Assembly (NCBI RefSeq): GCF_048564905.1
Contig: NC_133014.1
Span: forward strand, 5,279,136-5,343,135
Direction of reading: 5' to 3'
From: Vicugna pacos
Lineage: Eukaryota; Chordata; Mammalia; Artiodactyla; Camelidae
Length of the DNA: 64,000 bases
This document shows positions 1 through 15,100 of the stretch, piece after piece. Under the pieces are notes generated by a model. It was not told the origin of the DNA and did not search any database. It saw only the letters and a list, made by a program, of their open reading frames with translations. A program made the translations under genes and the position numbers. Each line of letters opens with the position of its first letter. Position 1 is the stretch's first letter.

Positions 1-190
1 ACATACATACATATATTTGTTTTCATATTCTTTTTCATTATAGGCTACTACAAGATATTGAATATAGTTCCCTGTGCTATCCAGTAGAAACTTGCTGTGT
101 ATCTATTTTATATATAGTAGTTAGTATCTGCAAATCTTGAACTCCCCATTATCCCTTCCCCCACTGGTAACCATAAGTTTGTAATTCTTA
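1..190 (-). repeat. L1 3' end fragment (LINE)
   Basis: The stretch ACAAGATATTGAATATAGTT with its flanks is the common ruminant/camelid L1 3'-UTR read in antisense. It continues off the left edge. A second copy lies at 49690-50105 in the same orientation. Confidence 0.75.
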
Positions 191-3100
191 ATTTTATATG
201 CCTATTAAAAGAAGCAATTATCTACACAACAGTAACACTCTGTGCCCCACTTTCTTCTCAATATTTTATGTATGTTAACTCATTTAATCATCATAATGAC
301 CCTATGAAGAAAGCATTGTTATCACCCTCATTTTACAGATGAGGACACCAAAGCACAGAGTTGTTAAGTAACTTGCTCAAAGTCACACAGCTAGTGAATG
401 GCAGAACCAGAATCTGAACCCAAGTGGTCTAGTTCTGGAGTGTTTCTTCCTAATCACTACACGATCTTGCCTCTTTACACACTGGAGGAACATGCTGAAA
501 TTTGAATTTAAAGGTTTTTTTTTTAAATCCTGCCATTATTCTAGACCATGGGTTGATAAACATTTTTTGTAAAGGAGAAGATGGCAAATATTTTAGCCTT
601 GCAGGTCCTATCGTCTCTGTCACAAAAACTCAACTCTGCTGTTGTAGCTCAAAAACAGCCACAGACAACACGGGGACCTAAGTGTGGGGCTGTTTTAATA
701 AGGGCGGCCAGCCAGACCCAACCCATGGGAGATAGACTGACCACCTCTAGCCCTTCTCAAATAGAGTTTTTAACCAAAACTAACTACAATTGACTATGCA
801 AACATTATTTTTATTTAAGAACTAAGAAGAAATTTATTTTCAAAGTGACTCCTAGAAAATAATGGAAATATAATAAAAATTGATGTAAAGCCAAGCAGAA
901 ATGCTTTCTAAGTGACAACGTCTCCTTAGACAGCAAGACGTGACACACAAAAATATCGCAGGGTTGGAAGCATCTGATAATTCAGCAAATTGCTCTTTTT
1001 GAAAAGTTATTTAAGATTATTAAAAAGTAGGCTATTTTCTCTCTCTAATTTGTAACATGTTCCCTTCCTAATTTGTAAACTAGGAGGGAAGAAACAACTG
1101 TTTCTTATTCACTGCTTCATCCTCAACGGCCAGCTGAGAGTTTGGCACAAGGAGGGTGCTCAGTAAACACTGGCCGAATGAATGAATGATGGTAACAATG
1201 GAGTCATTTAATACAAACCAGTCTCCAAAATAATTTGACACCAGATTCCAAATCTCTGGAAGACTTCAGAGAAACCATGTAGATGTTACTAAATTTCTTT
1301 GATTTTTAACTGTAATACACTTCTGTATATGTGTTATGGCCATCTGTATTCAGATATTAATTTTAAAAATTGAATTTCACAACTAAAATATGGTACAAAT
1401 CACCAATCTCCTGTTATTCATATTTGCCAATGCCCCTACTAACTGCTACTTCAATTTTCTCACCGATGTCAACACAATAAAGAAGCAGCATTTTCTGGTA
1501 AGAATTAACCTGTATGTATAGTCCAAAGGATCATGTATTAAATCAGGAACTGGTTCTGCTGTACAAAATATTATCGTAAAAGGTAGTCTTACGTATTGTG
1601 GCGTACTTCTAGAGAAATGCCTCATGATAATGATCATTCTGAATCTGGTTCTGAAAATGGAATGCTTGCTTCCTTTCCCCAGAGATTCAGAGAAATCTGA
1701 AGTCAAGTGAAGAGACCAGGGCCCAGGCCAGGACCTCGAGAGGCCGTTATTGGAGGCAGTGTAGTTCGCCCATTTTCTCACAATTGACCATATTGATTTA
1801 GGTGGTTATTTCTTGTTTAGAAGACAACTTCATTGGTTTGTTTTTTAAGCACACAGCATAGCCTTTTGTAAGGCTAAGCAGTTCACCTTTTAAAAAGAAA
1901 GTGACCCGCACTCATCTTCTATCTGCTATTCCCTTTCTTACCTCCTCCAGGCATCACATCCCTTTCAAATATGCATAACTTATACCCAAAATGTTTCTCC
2001 AACACCCTGGGCAAAATCTCCACAGCAAAGGCGTGCTCCTCTCCGTTCTCGGGCCGGCATTCCTTTAGGTAAGACACAAAAGCGTCGTATGTCTTCCCAT
2101 CTAGGAGATAAGATTGACTCTTTTAATGAGTGTGTCAATCAAGGTCTATTTAAGTACAGATTTCAGTGGAAGTCATGAAAAATGGGAAAGGAATCACTGA
2201 AAAAGAAAAGGCAAACATACCCTCCTCAAGTCCAAACTCATCAAACTGTACACATCAAATATACATAATTCTTTGCATATTGATTATGCCTCAATGAAAA
2301 CAAAAGAATAAAATATTTTGATAAAAAACAAATTAAAAAATAAAACGAGAATTTTAAACTAAGTAATTCTTAAGATCTTCAAACATTCATTGGTTCCATG
2401 ATTTTTTTTATGCATTATTCTTTACCTCTGACTTTTTAAGTTGTCAGAAACAAAGAATAAATCAAATTATTATTACAGATCAACAACAAAAACAGTACCC
2501 TTGAACCTTGTATGCTATCAAGCAACCAATTAGCAAAAATTTTTTAAGCATGTACATTAAGACTCCCACTGCTTGACACCAGAAAGGGACAAAGAGAAAT
2601 GCAAGATACAGGCCACGGGACTCAAGAAATTTAAAGATGGTGAAAGGCCAAGGAGCCCAAATATTCCCGCAGTCCAGTATTGGAAAGCAAATCTCACCTT
2701 GGCTTATTCTATCCATATCACTTAATTCTATCACCATCCCAGTGTTACCTCCACAACCATCCCCTGGAAAGTGAGGATGGAAGCTAAGCTGAGTGTTTAC
2801 ACTGGAGAGTGGGAAGGAATGATGGGAGTGATTGCAACAACATGCTACGGGAACACGTGCTGTGATGTTTAAAAATATGACATGATACTAGACGTCAGGA
2901 GGAAAACTTCTGGTCTATTAAAAGGCTTTCACTGATGATAACTTCTACTCCTATTTAATTCCTGATAAGGAAGCAGCACTCAATGGCTACAGGGACACCT
3001 TCAAGGGACTGTGCTACCTAAATAGCAAAGATCATTCTACTAACTGGGTAACCGAAAAATTATAGACATTTTTGTCTTCTACCTTCATCTAATCTCCTTG

Positions 3101-6100
3101 AGAAGACAGAGCAGACAAATGCAAAAACCTGAAAAAGTTTACAAACAACCCATTAGCAGACGCAAGACAGTGTCAACAAAACAACAAAGCTAACAAACAA
3201 AATGACTTGATCAGGGAATAAGGAGTGATCTTGACGGACAAGACGCTGACTGGGGTTGGTAGAGGGAGGAGGGGAAGTGGTGGGGAAACAGTTTATCCTC
3301 ATCCCATGACAACTGATGAGATGGTAGAAGAGTTAGATTTATGCTCGGGTGTGTTATTGGGATTAATGAATTTGCTACTGAGTTGGAGATTAAACATTAT
3401 TGGGTCCTGTATTCACTGAATAGGAAATGAAACCGTTCTCAGTCCGTGTTCTTTGTGGTGTCACACCATTATGTTCAACAGCCCAACCCGGTATCTTCAA
3501 CAGCACCCAGGCTCTCAAAACAACCCTTTCTGTTCCCAGGAAAAGCTGCTTCAGTCCCACCCAGAGCATCCTGGCTCAGGGTCCGACTCAGAACCTACAT
3601 TGGTTTAAAGCAATTGCTCTGTAAAACTGAATGCATACGAAAGAGCAAACATTTCAGTAAACGTTACAGAATTAATGTGCATAACAAATGTAAGAAAAAA
3701 TGGCCAAAAACAGAGCCAGTTCTGAGTTTAATCAAGAAGTGGGTTCCCTGGATAATTCTTAGGTTATTGAGAAATATGGCTATTTATTATTAAAAGTAAG
3801 TGCTGGTGATTCCATTAGCATACTCACTATGTCAGTGATTAAAATGGGTGCCAAGATTTAAGAAATAAGTAAGTACACTTCTAAAAACGGTACATTTTCT
3901 TATAATCAAGATGTAACTAATTGGAATAAACTGAGAAGCTGATTCAGTCAAGTTTATACTGTGATATACACGTGGATCTGGGCAAAGTCTATTGAAAACC
4001 TTCTGGGAAGGAGTCACCATTGCAGATCCCATTAAGAGCACTTGTGATTCACGCAAAGAGGTCAAAACATCAGCATTAACTGAAGTTTGGAAGAAGTTGA
4101 CTCCAACGCTCATGAATGACTATGAGCGTTCAAGACTTCTTGGAGGAAGTCACTACAGTCGTGACAGAAACCGCAAGAGAACTGGAATTAGAAGTGGACC
4201 CTGAAGATGTGACCAATTGCACGATGAAGCTTTTCAATGGATGAGCAAACTGAATGTTTTCTTGAGATGGAATCTAGTCCTGGTGAAGATGCTGTGAGGA
4301 CTGCTGACAGGATAACAAAAGACCTAGAATATTCCATAAACATAGCTGAGAGGGCAGCAGCAGAGTTCAAGAGGATTGGCTGCAATTTTGGAGGAAGCTC
4401 TACTGTGGGTAAAATGCTGTCAAACAGCACTGAGCAATTGTGCATGAAAGAAAGAGTCAATTGATGCAGCAAACTTCACTCTTGTCTTATTTATAAAAAT
4501 TACCACAGCAGCCCCAACCTTCAGCATCCACCACCCTGATCACTCAGCATCCATCAACATTGAGACAAGACCCTCAAAAAGAGACCCAACCAAAAGACTG
4601 TGACTTGCTGAAGGCTCAGATGCTGTTTAGCACTTTTTAGCAATAAAGTATTTTTAATTAAGGTATATACATTTTTTAAGACATAATGCTACTGCACACT
4701 TAATAGGCATTGGGAAAACAAAAAATTAGTGTTACTAACTGTATTGTGATATTAGCTTTATTGTGGTGACACTGAACCGGCAGCATCTCTAAGGTATGCC
4801 TGCATGTTGCATAGTCTTCCACATAGCACACCATTATTAGCAAAGTCAAAAGCTCACCACTATCAGTGACCTGGAGATAATATTTGCCTTTCATATTAGA
4901 GACAATGGGCTAACCTCCCTAAAATGTAAATAGCTCCTAGAAATGAACAAGCAAAAAAAAAAAAAAAAAAGGCAATAATCCAATAGAAAAATGGGCAAAG
5001 GACATGAACAGGCACTTTGAGAAAGGAAATACAAATGAGTCTTAAACACATGAGAAGTTGCTCCTACTCTTGCACAGTAAGCAAAGTGCAAATGAAGGTG
5101 ACACTGTGACACTGCTCAGATTATACCGATCAGACTGGTAAATACCCAAAGGTTGTGGGAAAGACTATGAGAAAAAAATGTACTTCTACGCTTTGAAGGT
5201 GGTAGGGAGTATACAAGTGGACAAATTGGTAATGTCTGTCAAAATAACAATTGTATTCATCTCTGCATGTCTAGTAATCCCACTTTAGGGAATTCTTCCC
5301 TTAGTTACACTGCACACCTGTGAAATACAGCTGTACAAAAGCTCTCCATCACATCGTTCCTGCAATAAGAAAAGGTTGAAAGCAACCCAAGTGTCCTTTA
5401 AACAGTGACTAAATAAACAGTGGTAAAGCCACAGAAATCAAACACTGTGCAACCCTAAAAAATGAGAGATTTAATAAACTAATATGGAAGAGTGTCCATG
5501 GTACAGTAAAGCAAGATTCTCAACAGGGTGCATAACATGTTTAAGATTTGCCTTTCAAAAACAGGAGTGAAATAAGATCCTCAGTTCTTCTTTGTTTAGA
5601 TACACTGTCAGTGGGGGATGAGGTGGGAAACACGGGCATGGGACAAGTGCACGTGTGCAAATTCTAATGCTTTTGATGTTTTGAACTACGTATGTCCTAC
5701 ACACACACGAGCAATGGGTTAGGTTGATTTTATTTTAATTTGGTGACTATTTTGAATCTTGAGGATTTCTAGTCACCTTTAAAAGTAGGGAAACTGAGAC
5801 ATAGAGTTACCAGATAGAAATAAGTAGCAGTAGATAAAAAGTGGCAGATTTGGGGGCTAGAGCGCAGGTTGTTTGGCATGTAGTTCAGGATTCTTGCAAG
5901 TACATCATGCATCCTCCTTTGCAGGTTAAACTGACGAACAACTCAAGTCAATTTAAATGATCTTGATGGAGGGCACAGGCTGTCTAAGGCGCCCAGATGG
6001 CGTGTGAGCAGTGACATTCAGACACACAGTCCCTGGGCTCAAGCATCTCACAAGGGCATTCGGGAGGACATGAATACATGCATGAAACAATTAAAGAATA

Positions 6101-9100
6101 ATTTTTGGCAACATATAAGTGAACACAAGAAAAAGTAGCACAGACAACATTCATAATGGCTGATACATTCACATCAATTTATCTCCTGGAAGATTTCTAC
6201 TGCCCATTAAGTCAGCAATATAATCAAAATGAGGTTCCTTTACTTGGCTTCTTAATGAAACCATAAAATAAGAAATCCCAGTGTCACGCCATTTGTTACC
6301 TGTTAAGGTTTCATCTCTTCCCGTGAAATGTCTATAAAATAGAACCAAGTCAACTCTATAAATGACACCCACAGTGACTAGGCACACGATGACCACTGAG
6401 ATCAAAACAGCTACGATCATTCCTCGAGTGAAGATGTGGCCTGGGATGTCAATCACGTCTTGTAGAAAGAAAAAGAAAACGGGGGAAAATTAGAGAAATT
6501 TCACCAGTGTCTTTCGCCACAACTCTGCGGTTGTCAGATTTCACCTTCAACACGAATCCATTTGTCTGCCCAACACGCCCTACTGAGTTATTCCACATGT
6601 CTGCCTTTAGTCTCCGGGGGTCATCTTCCTGCTGCAGTTTTTGAAGAATAAAAATGTGTACAAGGACATGCAGGGACCTGAAATGAAAGCGCTGTGAGGG
6701 GTCTGTCCCTGCCTGCGGAAGTCAGATCTCCAGGACGCCAGGACACTTGGATGAAATGTAGAGGAACCCAAACATTAAGTCTCAGCTGGGGGCTGGGAAC
6801 ATACATGGAGGTGCAGAGTCTTGAGAGGGTGAGTGCCGAACTGAGGTCATCTGGGCTCCAGCCGGGCTTCCTCTCCTATTTCGTGTCCTAGGGAAAGTCA
6901 CTGGCACCCTCAGCTCTTAGAAACTCCATCTGTATACACAGTACAGCTATGAAGCTAACCATGCTTTCTCCTTCACTTATAGGATTGCTGTTTTAGAGGA
7001 AGATTCAATGAAATATTACACATAATTAGTTTAACACAGTGCCTAATGCTCAGCTCTGAGAATTGTAACATAGTTTTATAGGGAAGTGTTCTTTGAGGAA
7101 AAAAAAATTACCTTTCCTAGATTGATTCAGTTTTTGGTCACTATGAACAACATGAGATAACATGGAGGAGTATAAAAGATAAAATAATTTTTAATAACTT
7201 TCCCACAATGTGGTAATGGCCACATGTCTCTATATTTCCTTCTAGGTTTTCTTTTTTTAGGGAAAATATTTACTTCATTGGGATTACATGGTCATCAGTC
7301 TTTATTTGCTTAACTTTATATTATGAGCATTTCTCTAGATTTTTAGTTATAATTCATAAAATCCCAATATTCAGGTCAACTGCAATCTATTTTACAAATA
7401 TACATAATTCTGCCATGAACCTATGCATAAACTGTTATATATATATATATTTCTGATTATTTTGATTATTTTCCTAGAGTCGATTCTAATGGTAGAGGGA
7501 TTTCTAGGTAAAGATGTAAACATGCCTAAAGCTCTTGCCATCTTAGCACCATTTTAGGGATTGTCTTTCCAGTAAAATTAACTACTGGGATGTAAGAAAG
7601 CAAGCGTAGTCATGTGAAAAGTGAACTCCGAATAAAGCCATGCCCTGATCTGGGGCTCCTGCATCTTTGAAAGGTCTGCAAAGCTGTGACTGTGCCCCAT
7701 GAATACACACTCTCGGGCTGGTCCGCACACTCCTCCAGGGGTGATGGGGGAGTGCAAGGGCCTGTTCTCCAGGCAATGCTGCCAAGCCCAGCAGAAGGAG
7801 AAGCGATCAGGGTAGAAGCTTCCAGGACAGAGAGCGCAGCCACGTCCCGATCCAGCAGGGGAGAGGTGGCTAGCGGCCAGCACTCACCGGAAAATGCAGG
7901 CAAGGCAAGGGGGTCAAACAAAAAGAAGGGATTTGAAAGCCTCTGCCTCACAAGGGCTGGACAGAGGCACATACAGTCACATAAGGTAGGGGACACCTGT
8001 GACAATTCCTGCAGAGGGTGAGAGCAGAGATTTCTGAGCTAATCAGGTCTGAGTTTTGATCTCTTTACTAGTTGTGCGACATGGGGCAGTTTCTTCTCCT
8101 GTAAAGGTTTGTTGTGAAGATCACGTTAAGTGATGGTAAGAGCTCAGCACAGAGTCGGCTGTATAAGAACATGTAAAGGATGTTAGCTATTATTCCTGCA
8201 TGCGGTAGAGTGACAGCCTTAGAGCAGATGCTCCAGGTGAGCTGCAAATGGTAACTTAGAGGGTGGCCTCTGGCCTTAGGTCCTCTCTCGTCCACTCCTT
8301 TAGTTTTTCACCCAAGTCAGACACAGCTCTGCCCACCCCAGCCTTCCTCTCTCTCTCTCCCCCCACTGCTCTGTGTGTGTGTGTGTGCGCGCGCGAGCGT
8401 GCACGCTTGTCTCTGTCTGTCTGTGGGTCTCTGTCTCTGCCTCTCTCAGATCCTAACCTTTCCCTGCACATCCAGGAAATTGATGGTCCAGCATGAAAAT
8501 GAACAATAATGAGTAATAACAACTGGAAAGTTTGGCTTTTGGGCCCCAGACATGGCCACTTCTGAGTTGTTCCTGAGCCTTGGGTTGTGCCGTTTCGGTG
8601 GAGGATGGAGCACTCCATCAGGAGGGCACGGAAAAACTGGGTCCACAGATCAGAGCCATCAACTGGCTGCTTGCCAAGTCCAGGGAGGGAAGCTTCAGTT
8701 AATTTTTGTTGAATGAATGACCACACCCAAGGGTGCCCTGTGCCCAATGACCAGCTAAGGTAGGGTGGAGGCAGCAACGACTCCCTGGGCCACTGGCCTC
8801 AGCCTACGCCAAGTTGGAGACCTTCCTCTGGTTGTTCAGGCTGTGCCAGCGCTGCCAGGACTCCCTCCCCTGTGCCCCACACCCGCCAGCATCTGTCCCT
8901 GAGCTCCACCTATCTCCTTGCTCTGGGCCCCTGGTTTCTACCTGGGAGTGGAATCTGACTGAGCGCAAAAGAATAAAGTTGAGGTTTTCCTTCTCTGCCT
9001 GGAATCGGGGCACAGGGGATTCCAGCGGGGGCTGAGCACCGGCCCTGCTGCGGGATGCCTGCGACACCGGGTGCCTCCTTCGCCTGGCAGGAGCTGGGCT

Positions 9101-12100
9101 CCTGGTGTGTAACATGAGGACACGATGACCTTTGACGGGGTCTCTCAGCTGTAACATTCTAGGTCTCCAAAAAGTGGTAAAAATTGTATTGTAAAATTAA
9201 ATTAAATTTCTCACACCTTTTTTTAACAAGATGAAGCTTTTTGTGTCGATGCCTTCCTTGCCGACCACAGAGCAACTATATGAACGGTTTAGATTTTTTT
9301 CATTAATATTCTTAATTATCAGGGCTTTTGAAGCAAGCAATTTGCCTTCTGAAGTCCTGTAAGAGAGGAAAATGATTTAGCAACAAGCTCTGTCATTGCC
9401 AACATTACCCACGAGACAGGAATTTGGATGTGCAAATACCTGTGTACAAAGACAATGCTCTGTGGTCTTTCCCTTCCCCCAGAAACCTTCCCTTTCTGGT
9501 GGGCTCTCTTCAAGAGTGGGCCATGAGGAACCCCCTGCTTCCTGGGGGTCTCAGCCCTCCTGAGATCATCTGGGGACAGCACTGTGACCTGCCTAATATT
9601 AAAATGCCTGGCAGGTAGTGATGCTAAATTGAAAATACAAAAAAAATTCTCTCAATTACAGGCAGACATCATTTTATTGAGTTCATTTCAAGGCACTGTG
9701 CAGACACTGCCCTTTTTATAGATTGAAGGTTTGTGGCAACTGTGTCAAGCAGATCTTTCAGCATCATTTTTCCAATAGCATTTGCTCATTTCATGTCTCC
9801 GAGTCACATGTTGGTAATTTTTTTTTACATTGTTTTTTTCTTTTAGTTTTTTTGTTGGGGGGGAAGTGGGGGAGAGAGGTAATTAGGTTTATTTACTTAT
9901 TATTTTAATTTCTTTCTTTCTTTTTTCTTTTTAAATAGAGGTACTGAGGATTGAACCCAGGACCTCACGTGTGCTAAGCATACACTCTACCACATGAGCT
10001 ACACCCTCCCCCACATTTTGGTAATTCTTAGTATTTCAATTTTTTTCATTATCATTACATTTGTTATGGTGGTCTGTGATCAGTTATCTTTGCTGTTATT
10101 ATTCTAATTTCTCTGATATTTCTTTAGTAACAAAGTATTTTTAGTTAAGAAATGTACTTTTTTTTTAGATATAATGCTATTGTCCACTTAACAGACTACA
10201 GTATAGTCTGTTATAAACTTTTATCTAAAAGTTTAGTTTAAAACTAAAAACATCACTTTTATATGCACTGGAAAGCCAAAAAATTTGTGTGACTTGCTTT
10301 ATCATGATATTTGCTTTATTGTCTTGGTCTGGACCTGCACATGCAACATCCCTGAGGGGTGCCTGTGTTTTCCCCTAGTTCTGCTGTCCTGGCTCCTCAG
10401 CCTTCCTCCCACTGTGGAGTCTCCATCAATTGTGACAGGACTGCAAGCCTTTCAGCACAGATGCAGTTTCATACCAAGTTTGTCCTCACAATCCTAAAGA
10501 CCCCTCTTATTTTGTTCAGCGTTTAAACAGCACAGGGAAATATATACAAGATCTTGTGGTAGCTCACGGTGAAAAAGAAAGCGACAATGAATATATGTAT
10601 GTTCATGCATAACTGAAAAATTGAGCTCTGCACTCGAAATTGACACAACATTGTAAACTGACTATAACTCAATAAAATAAAATTAAAATAATATAAATGT
10701 AAAAACAACACTATTCTCAGACACCCCCCTCCCCAGGCACATGAGAAATACCAATTCAGCTGTTCAGTGAGTGTCAAAAAATGACCGAGACCACCAGAGG
10801 CAGCCGGTTCTCTTTCTCTTCTAAAAGAATTCAAGCTGTCCTGTCCCTGATGCAAGGTAAATGCTCCTGACACCTGACACCTGCCGGTGACAGGGCCTGA
10901 AGGCGCTGGGGCAGCCAGCACGCCCAGGTGCAGTCTCTCACCTGCCATGCCCCTAGCAGCCGGGGCATGGTACCCACTGTGGCATCCAACTATCTCAAAT
11001 GCATTTTGGAACATAATTCTGTGCAGCAGTTACCAACCCAGAAACATCAGCGATCCAACATCCATGAGACATCCAGGAGTAAGGCACAAAAAGCCACTGG
11101 GAAGCCAAAACAGACGCCATAAGGCGTTCATACACCTGTGATTAAGACTTAGCTTAGCTTAAGCTCCATTTCTGATAAGTTTGATGAGCTGGTCTTCTGT
11201 GACTCCAAAGATTAACAAGAGATAGATGAGAAGATGGGGAAATAGAGAAGGGGGAGAAATGCAGAAACCCAGGGTGGGGGGAAGAGGACAGACGCTGAGG
11301 ATAAGATGCGACAGCCAGATAGCCACGCCACGCAGCTGCGCCCGGCCCCAGGCGAGGGCGTAGACCTCGCACTGTAAGGCACTTGTAGGCAAGTGTCAGC
11401 AAGAATTGAGAGCTTCCAGCATGATGATATAAAAAGCAGAGAAAAGCCCTCAGAAGTGCCGCTAAGGTGACAGACACCTTAGGCCCCCTACTCACTGGAA
11501 CCTGAGTGGATCAGCACATTAAAAATGACAGTAATAATCCAGAGTCATTCCAAAATATTTAAATGGCCCATAGGCTTAGAATGTTCTGTTTTAACAAGTA
11601 TGAACATCCCTTAGCAGGAGAATATAGGAACTTTTTGCACGAGTGCTGCCTCCCAGGTATCTGGCTAACCACTGCCCTGTTTGCTTTTTCTATCTGTTCT
11701 TACTGTCTTTCTAATTCCCTAATGGACTCCGGCAGGAAGATGCCTCCACAATTACTATGATCAACGTCAATCTGCCGACAACGAATGGCACAGGGCTGAC
11801 ACCTGGTCATTTACAGCAGTGCTTTCTCAAGACATCACTTAACACCTAACAGTCTCTGGAGAGCTTTCCGTATTTGACAAAATTCCTCAGTTCTCACCTT
11901 TAAGGAAGTTCCTCCCTGTAAGGAATGCTCTGGGAAAGAAGCATAAAAAGAAGCATAAAAAGAAGCTCTGGGCTGTCTCTAAAGAGCAGGAGGCAGTCCC
12001 ACGTCAGCACATCTCACGCCCAGCAAACAAATCCCCAAAATCCCCGCGTGTGTGGGTCTGGAGCAGCAACGGCAGCAGACAGCCCGCCTGCGGCCGGGGC

Positions 12101-15100
12101 TGCCCCCCAGCAGGAAAAGGTACTAATGATGTACGCCGCAACATCTGGGCTCGCAGCTGGTCACAGTGACACGGGGAACACAGCTGGGCACGCCTGCTGC
12201 ACACCGGGGGCTCGGAGTCACTTGCACGTGTCCCAGTCTCCCCACCTGGCCTTTTCTCTGGCACATTAGCAAACACAAAGCATTCAACGCAATTTTCACA
12301 ATTCGGAAGACTGTGCCCCCAGGGGATCACTCTTTTATAAGACGCTAAGGTAAAGTCCCCGTCTCCATCAGATCCCGACTGACCAAAAGCAGCTTTTGTA
12401 AGGTGATGCTCAAAAGCCTCACCGACCTTCTTTTTCTAGTTTAGATCTCAGCAATACATTTCTGCGTAATTCACCAACCCAGAGTCCAGGAATCATAGTT
12501 ATAAAATATGTAAACCACGATTATAAGTTAAATTCATCTCAAGTATCCTGTCGGCCTTTCAGGAGTCTGCTGTATTTATCTCACGTGTACACGATACAGT
12601 GTGATTTTTGTCTAGCAAGAAGCGCACAACGCACAGAATGCAGCCATACCAGATTCTCTGCCCTTCTTCTTCATGTATATTAGGGTCGTTTTCATTTTCT
12701 TTCCAGTTGTTCCAATAAATCTTATCCTTTTCATTCATCAAAGCAGAGCAGTTGAGCTGTATGTCTTTTCCTAGGTAAAAGTTGACAGCAAATGTGATTT
12801 TAGAAACTCAGGTTTCCCGAAGGTTAGGATTAATATAATCAATATATATTACCCTAATATATAATGTTAACATAGTGCTGCATCTCAAAAAAAAAGTCTT
12901 ATTTTTAAATTAAAAAAAACTTATAAAGCAGAGAAATTAGGTTGTAATTACAAGTTATCACCAAACCATGAATTGGCTTCTTTTGAAATGTTTATGTCTA
13001 AATCAATTATTAAAACTTAGGGTGGCCAGTTGACTTTCTTTACGACATGTAACTTAATAGGTAGAGTCAGGCTAACACATCCACTGCAATTTCTAGGGGA
13101 AAAAATGGATAAAAACTATGGAAACCAGCGAACAACAGAAGGGCATCTTTAAAGTACAGGAAAAAAACTGCCAATCTAGAATTATTGAAATTATTGAAAA
13201 AAAATCTTCAAAATTGGAGGTAAATAAATATATTTTCAAGTAAGCAATTGCTGAAAGAATTTATTGCCAACATAACCGCAGTAGAAGAAATACCAAAGGG
13301 AATTTTTGACTCTCAGGAAAAATTATCCCAGATTAAAGCAAGGACATACATTTACAAATGAACAGTACAAGAAAGGACAAAGATTTGGGTATATATATAT
13401 ATAATAATTTTGGTTGTTTAAAGCAATGACAACATCAATTTCTTGTGAGTTTTATGACACATGTGGAGGACAGAAATATATAAAACAATAGCATAAAGTG
13501 AGCAAAGAGGATGAATGAAATGACCTGTTGTAAGGTTCTCACATGTTTGTGAAATGGTCAACGTACTAAGAAGTGCATTTGTCCTGCTGTAGGAAGACGA
13601 GAAGAGACGTTATCATCTCTAGGGGAGCTGCTATGAGGAATACAACACAGCATAACCAAAAAGAACCCAAAGCAGACCAAATAAAGAGAAATACTTTATT
13701 AATCTAAAAGGAAAGGAGAATAAAAGGAACAAATATCCCATAAGAAAACTGGAAACAGCGAGATAAGAGGCTTCACACCAACCGTATTAGTAAGCCATTC
13801 AATGTAAATGGATTAGACACCACACATACTGGATTTCAAAAAAGATCCAAACACAGGCAGCTTATGTGAGACACATGTTATGTATAAAGACAAACAAGTG
13901 TTAAAAGTAAAAGGATGTGAGAAAGGATAAAGCATGCCAATCCCAAACCACAGACAACTGACGTGTCTCTTGGACGTGAGAGAGAGCAGGCATTACAGAA
14001 AGATGTATGATGACAGATAAAGAGAGAGACTTCACAATGTTAACGTGTCAGTTCAAGAGACATCAACTTGTATGTGCCCATAAGATACCCTCAATATATG
14101 CAAAGCAAAAATTGACAGAGCTAAAGGATGTACAGACAAATTGACCATCATCACTGGAGGTACCAACATCTCTCTTGGCAACAGGGAAATCACACAGAAG
14201 ACGAGAAAGGATATTGATGATCTGAACAATACCATTAACCAACTTCACCTAACTGACATTTATAGAATGATAAATCCAAAATCTGCAGAATACATATTTG
14301 CTTCAAAGGTACTTGGAACATTCATCCAGATACACCACAGTGTGATCCTTAAGCAAGTTACTACACATTTTAAAAACAGCAGTTCAGTGCATTATTTTGG
14401 ACCATAATGAAACTAAACTGGACATCAATATCAGAAAAATTGCTAGAAAATCCTTCAAATATTTGGAAATTAAGACACATAAGTAATCCATAGATGAAAG
14501 AATAAATCACAAGGGAGGTTTGTTTAATATTTTGAACTGAAGAGTTGTGAGGATATGGCATACCAGTGTTGTTGGGAACAGCTAAAGTAGTGATCAGAGG
14601 GACATTTAGATCTTAAAATGCCCATACGACAAGAGAGGATAATTGAAACTGATTCTCTAACTCTCCATGTCAACAGAAGAAACATGAGGTGGAAATTAAG
14701 CCCAAAATGAGAAGAAAAAAATAATAAACATAAGTTCAGACATCAATAAACATACAAAACAGACAAACCACAAACGGCAAAGTGTCCGAGTTACACTGGG
14801 CATATGTGGCCATGCACATGACCGCGACCAGCTGTGGTCAAGGGCTGTGGGCTTTGGAAACGATCAACAAGTTCAAACAATAATCAAGAGCAAACAGTTT
14901 AAGAGACCTGAATCACAGCTCTGCCACTTTCCAATGGTTTGACTTCAGAGAATTAACTTAACCTTTCTGAGCTTCAGTCACTTCATCCACAAAATGGGAA
15001 CAGTACCCCTCAGAGCTGCTTGGAGGATTTAATGAAATCGCATACTTCTGTCGCCTAATACAATACTTGGATTAGCATCTGTGGATTTATTCTTTTCCTT

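Noticed and set aside
1446-1781. Minus-strand frame considered as the last IL18R1 exon
   Set aside because: It has none of the expected TIR motifs (no FWK box 3) and no acceptor in the right phase; the last exon must lie beyond the left edge.
8256-8777. Minus-strand frame of 173 codons
   Set aside because: It runs through a simple repeat (TC/TG/CG) and has a low-complexity middle; no recognisable family.
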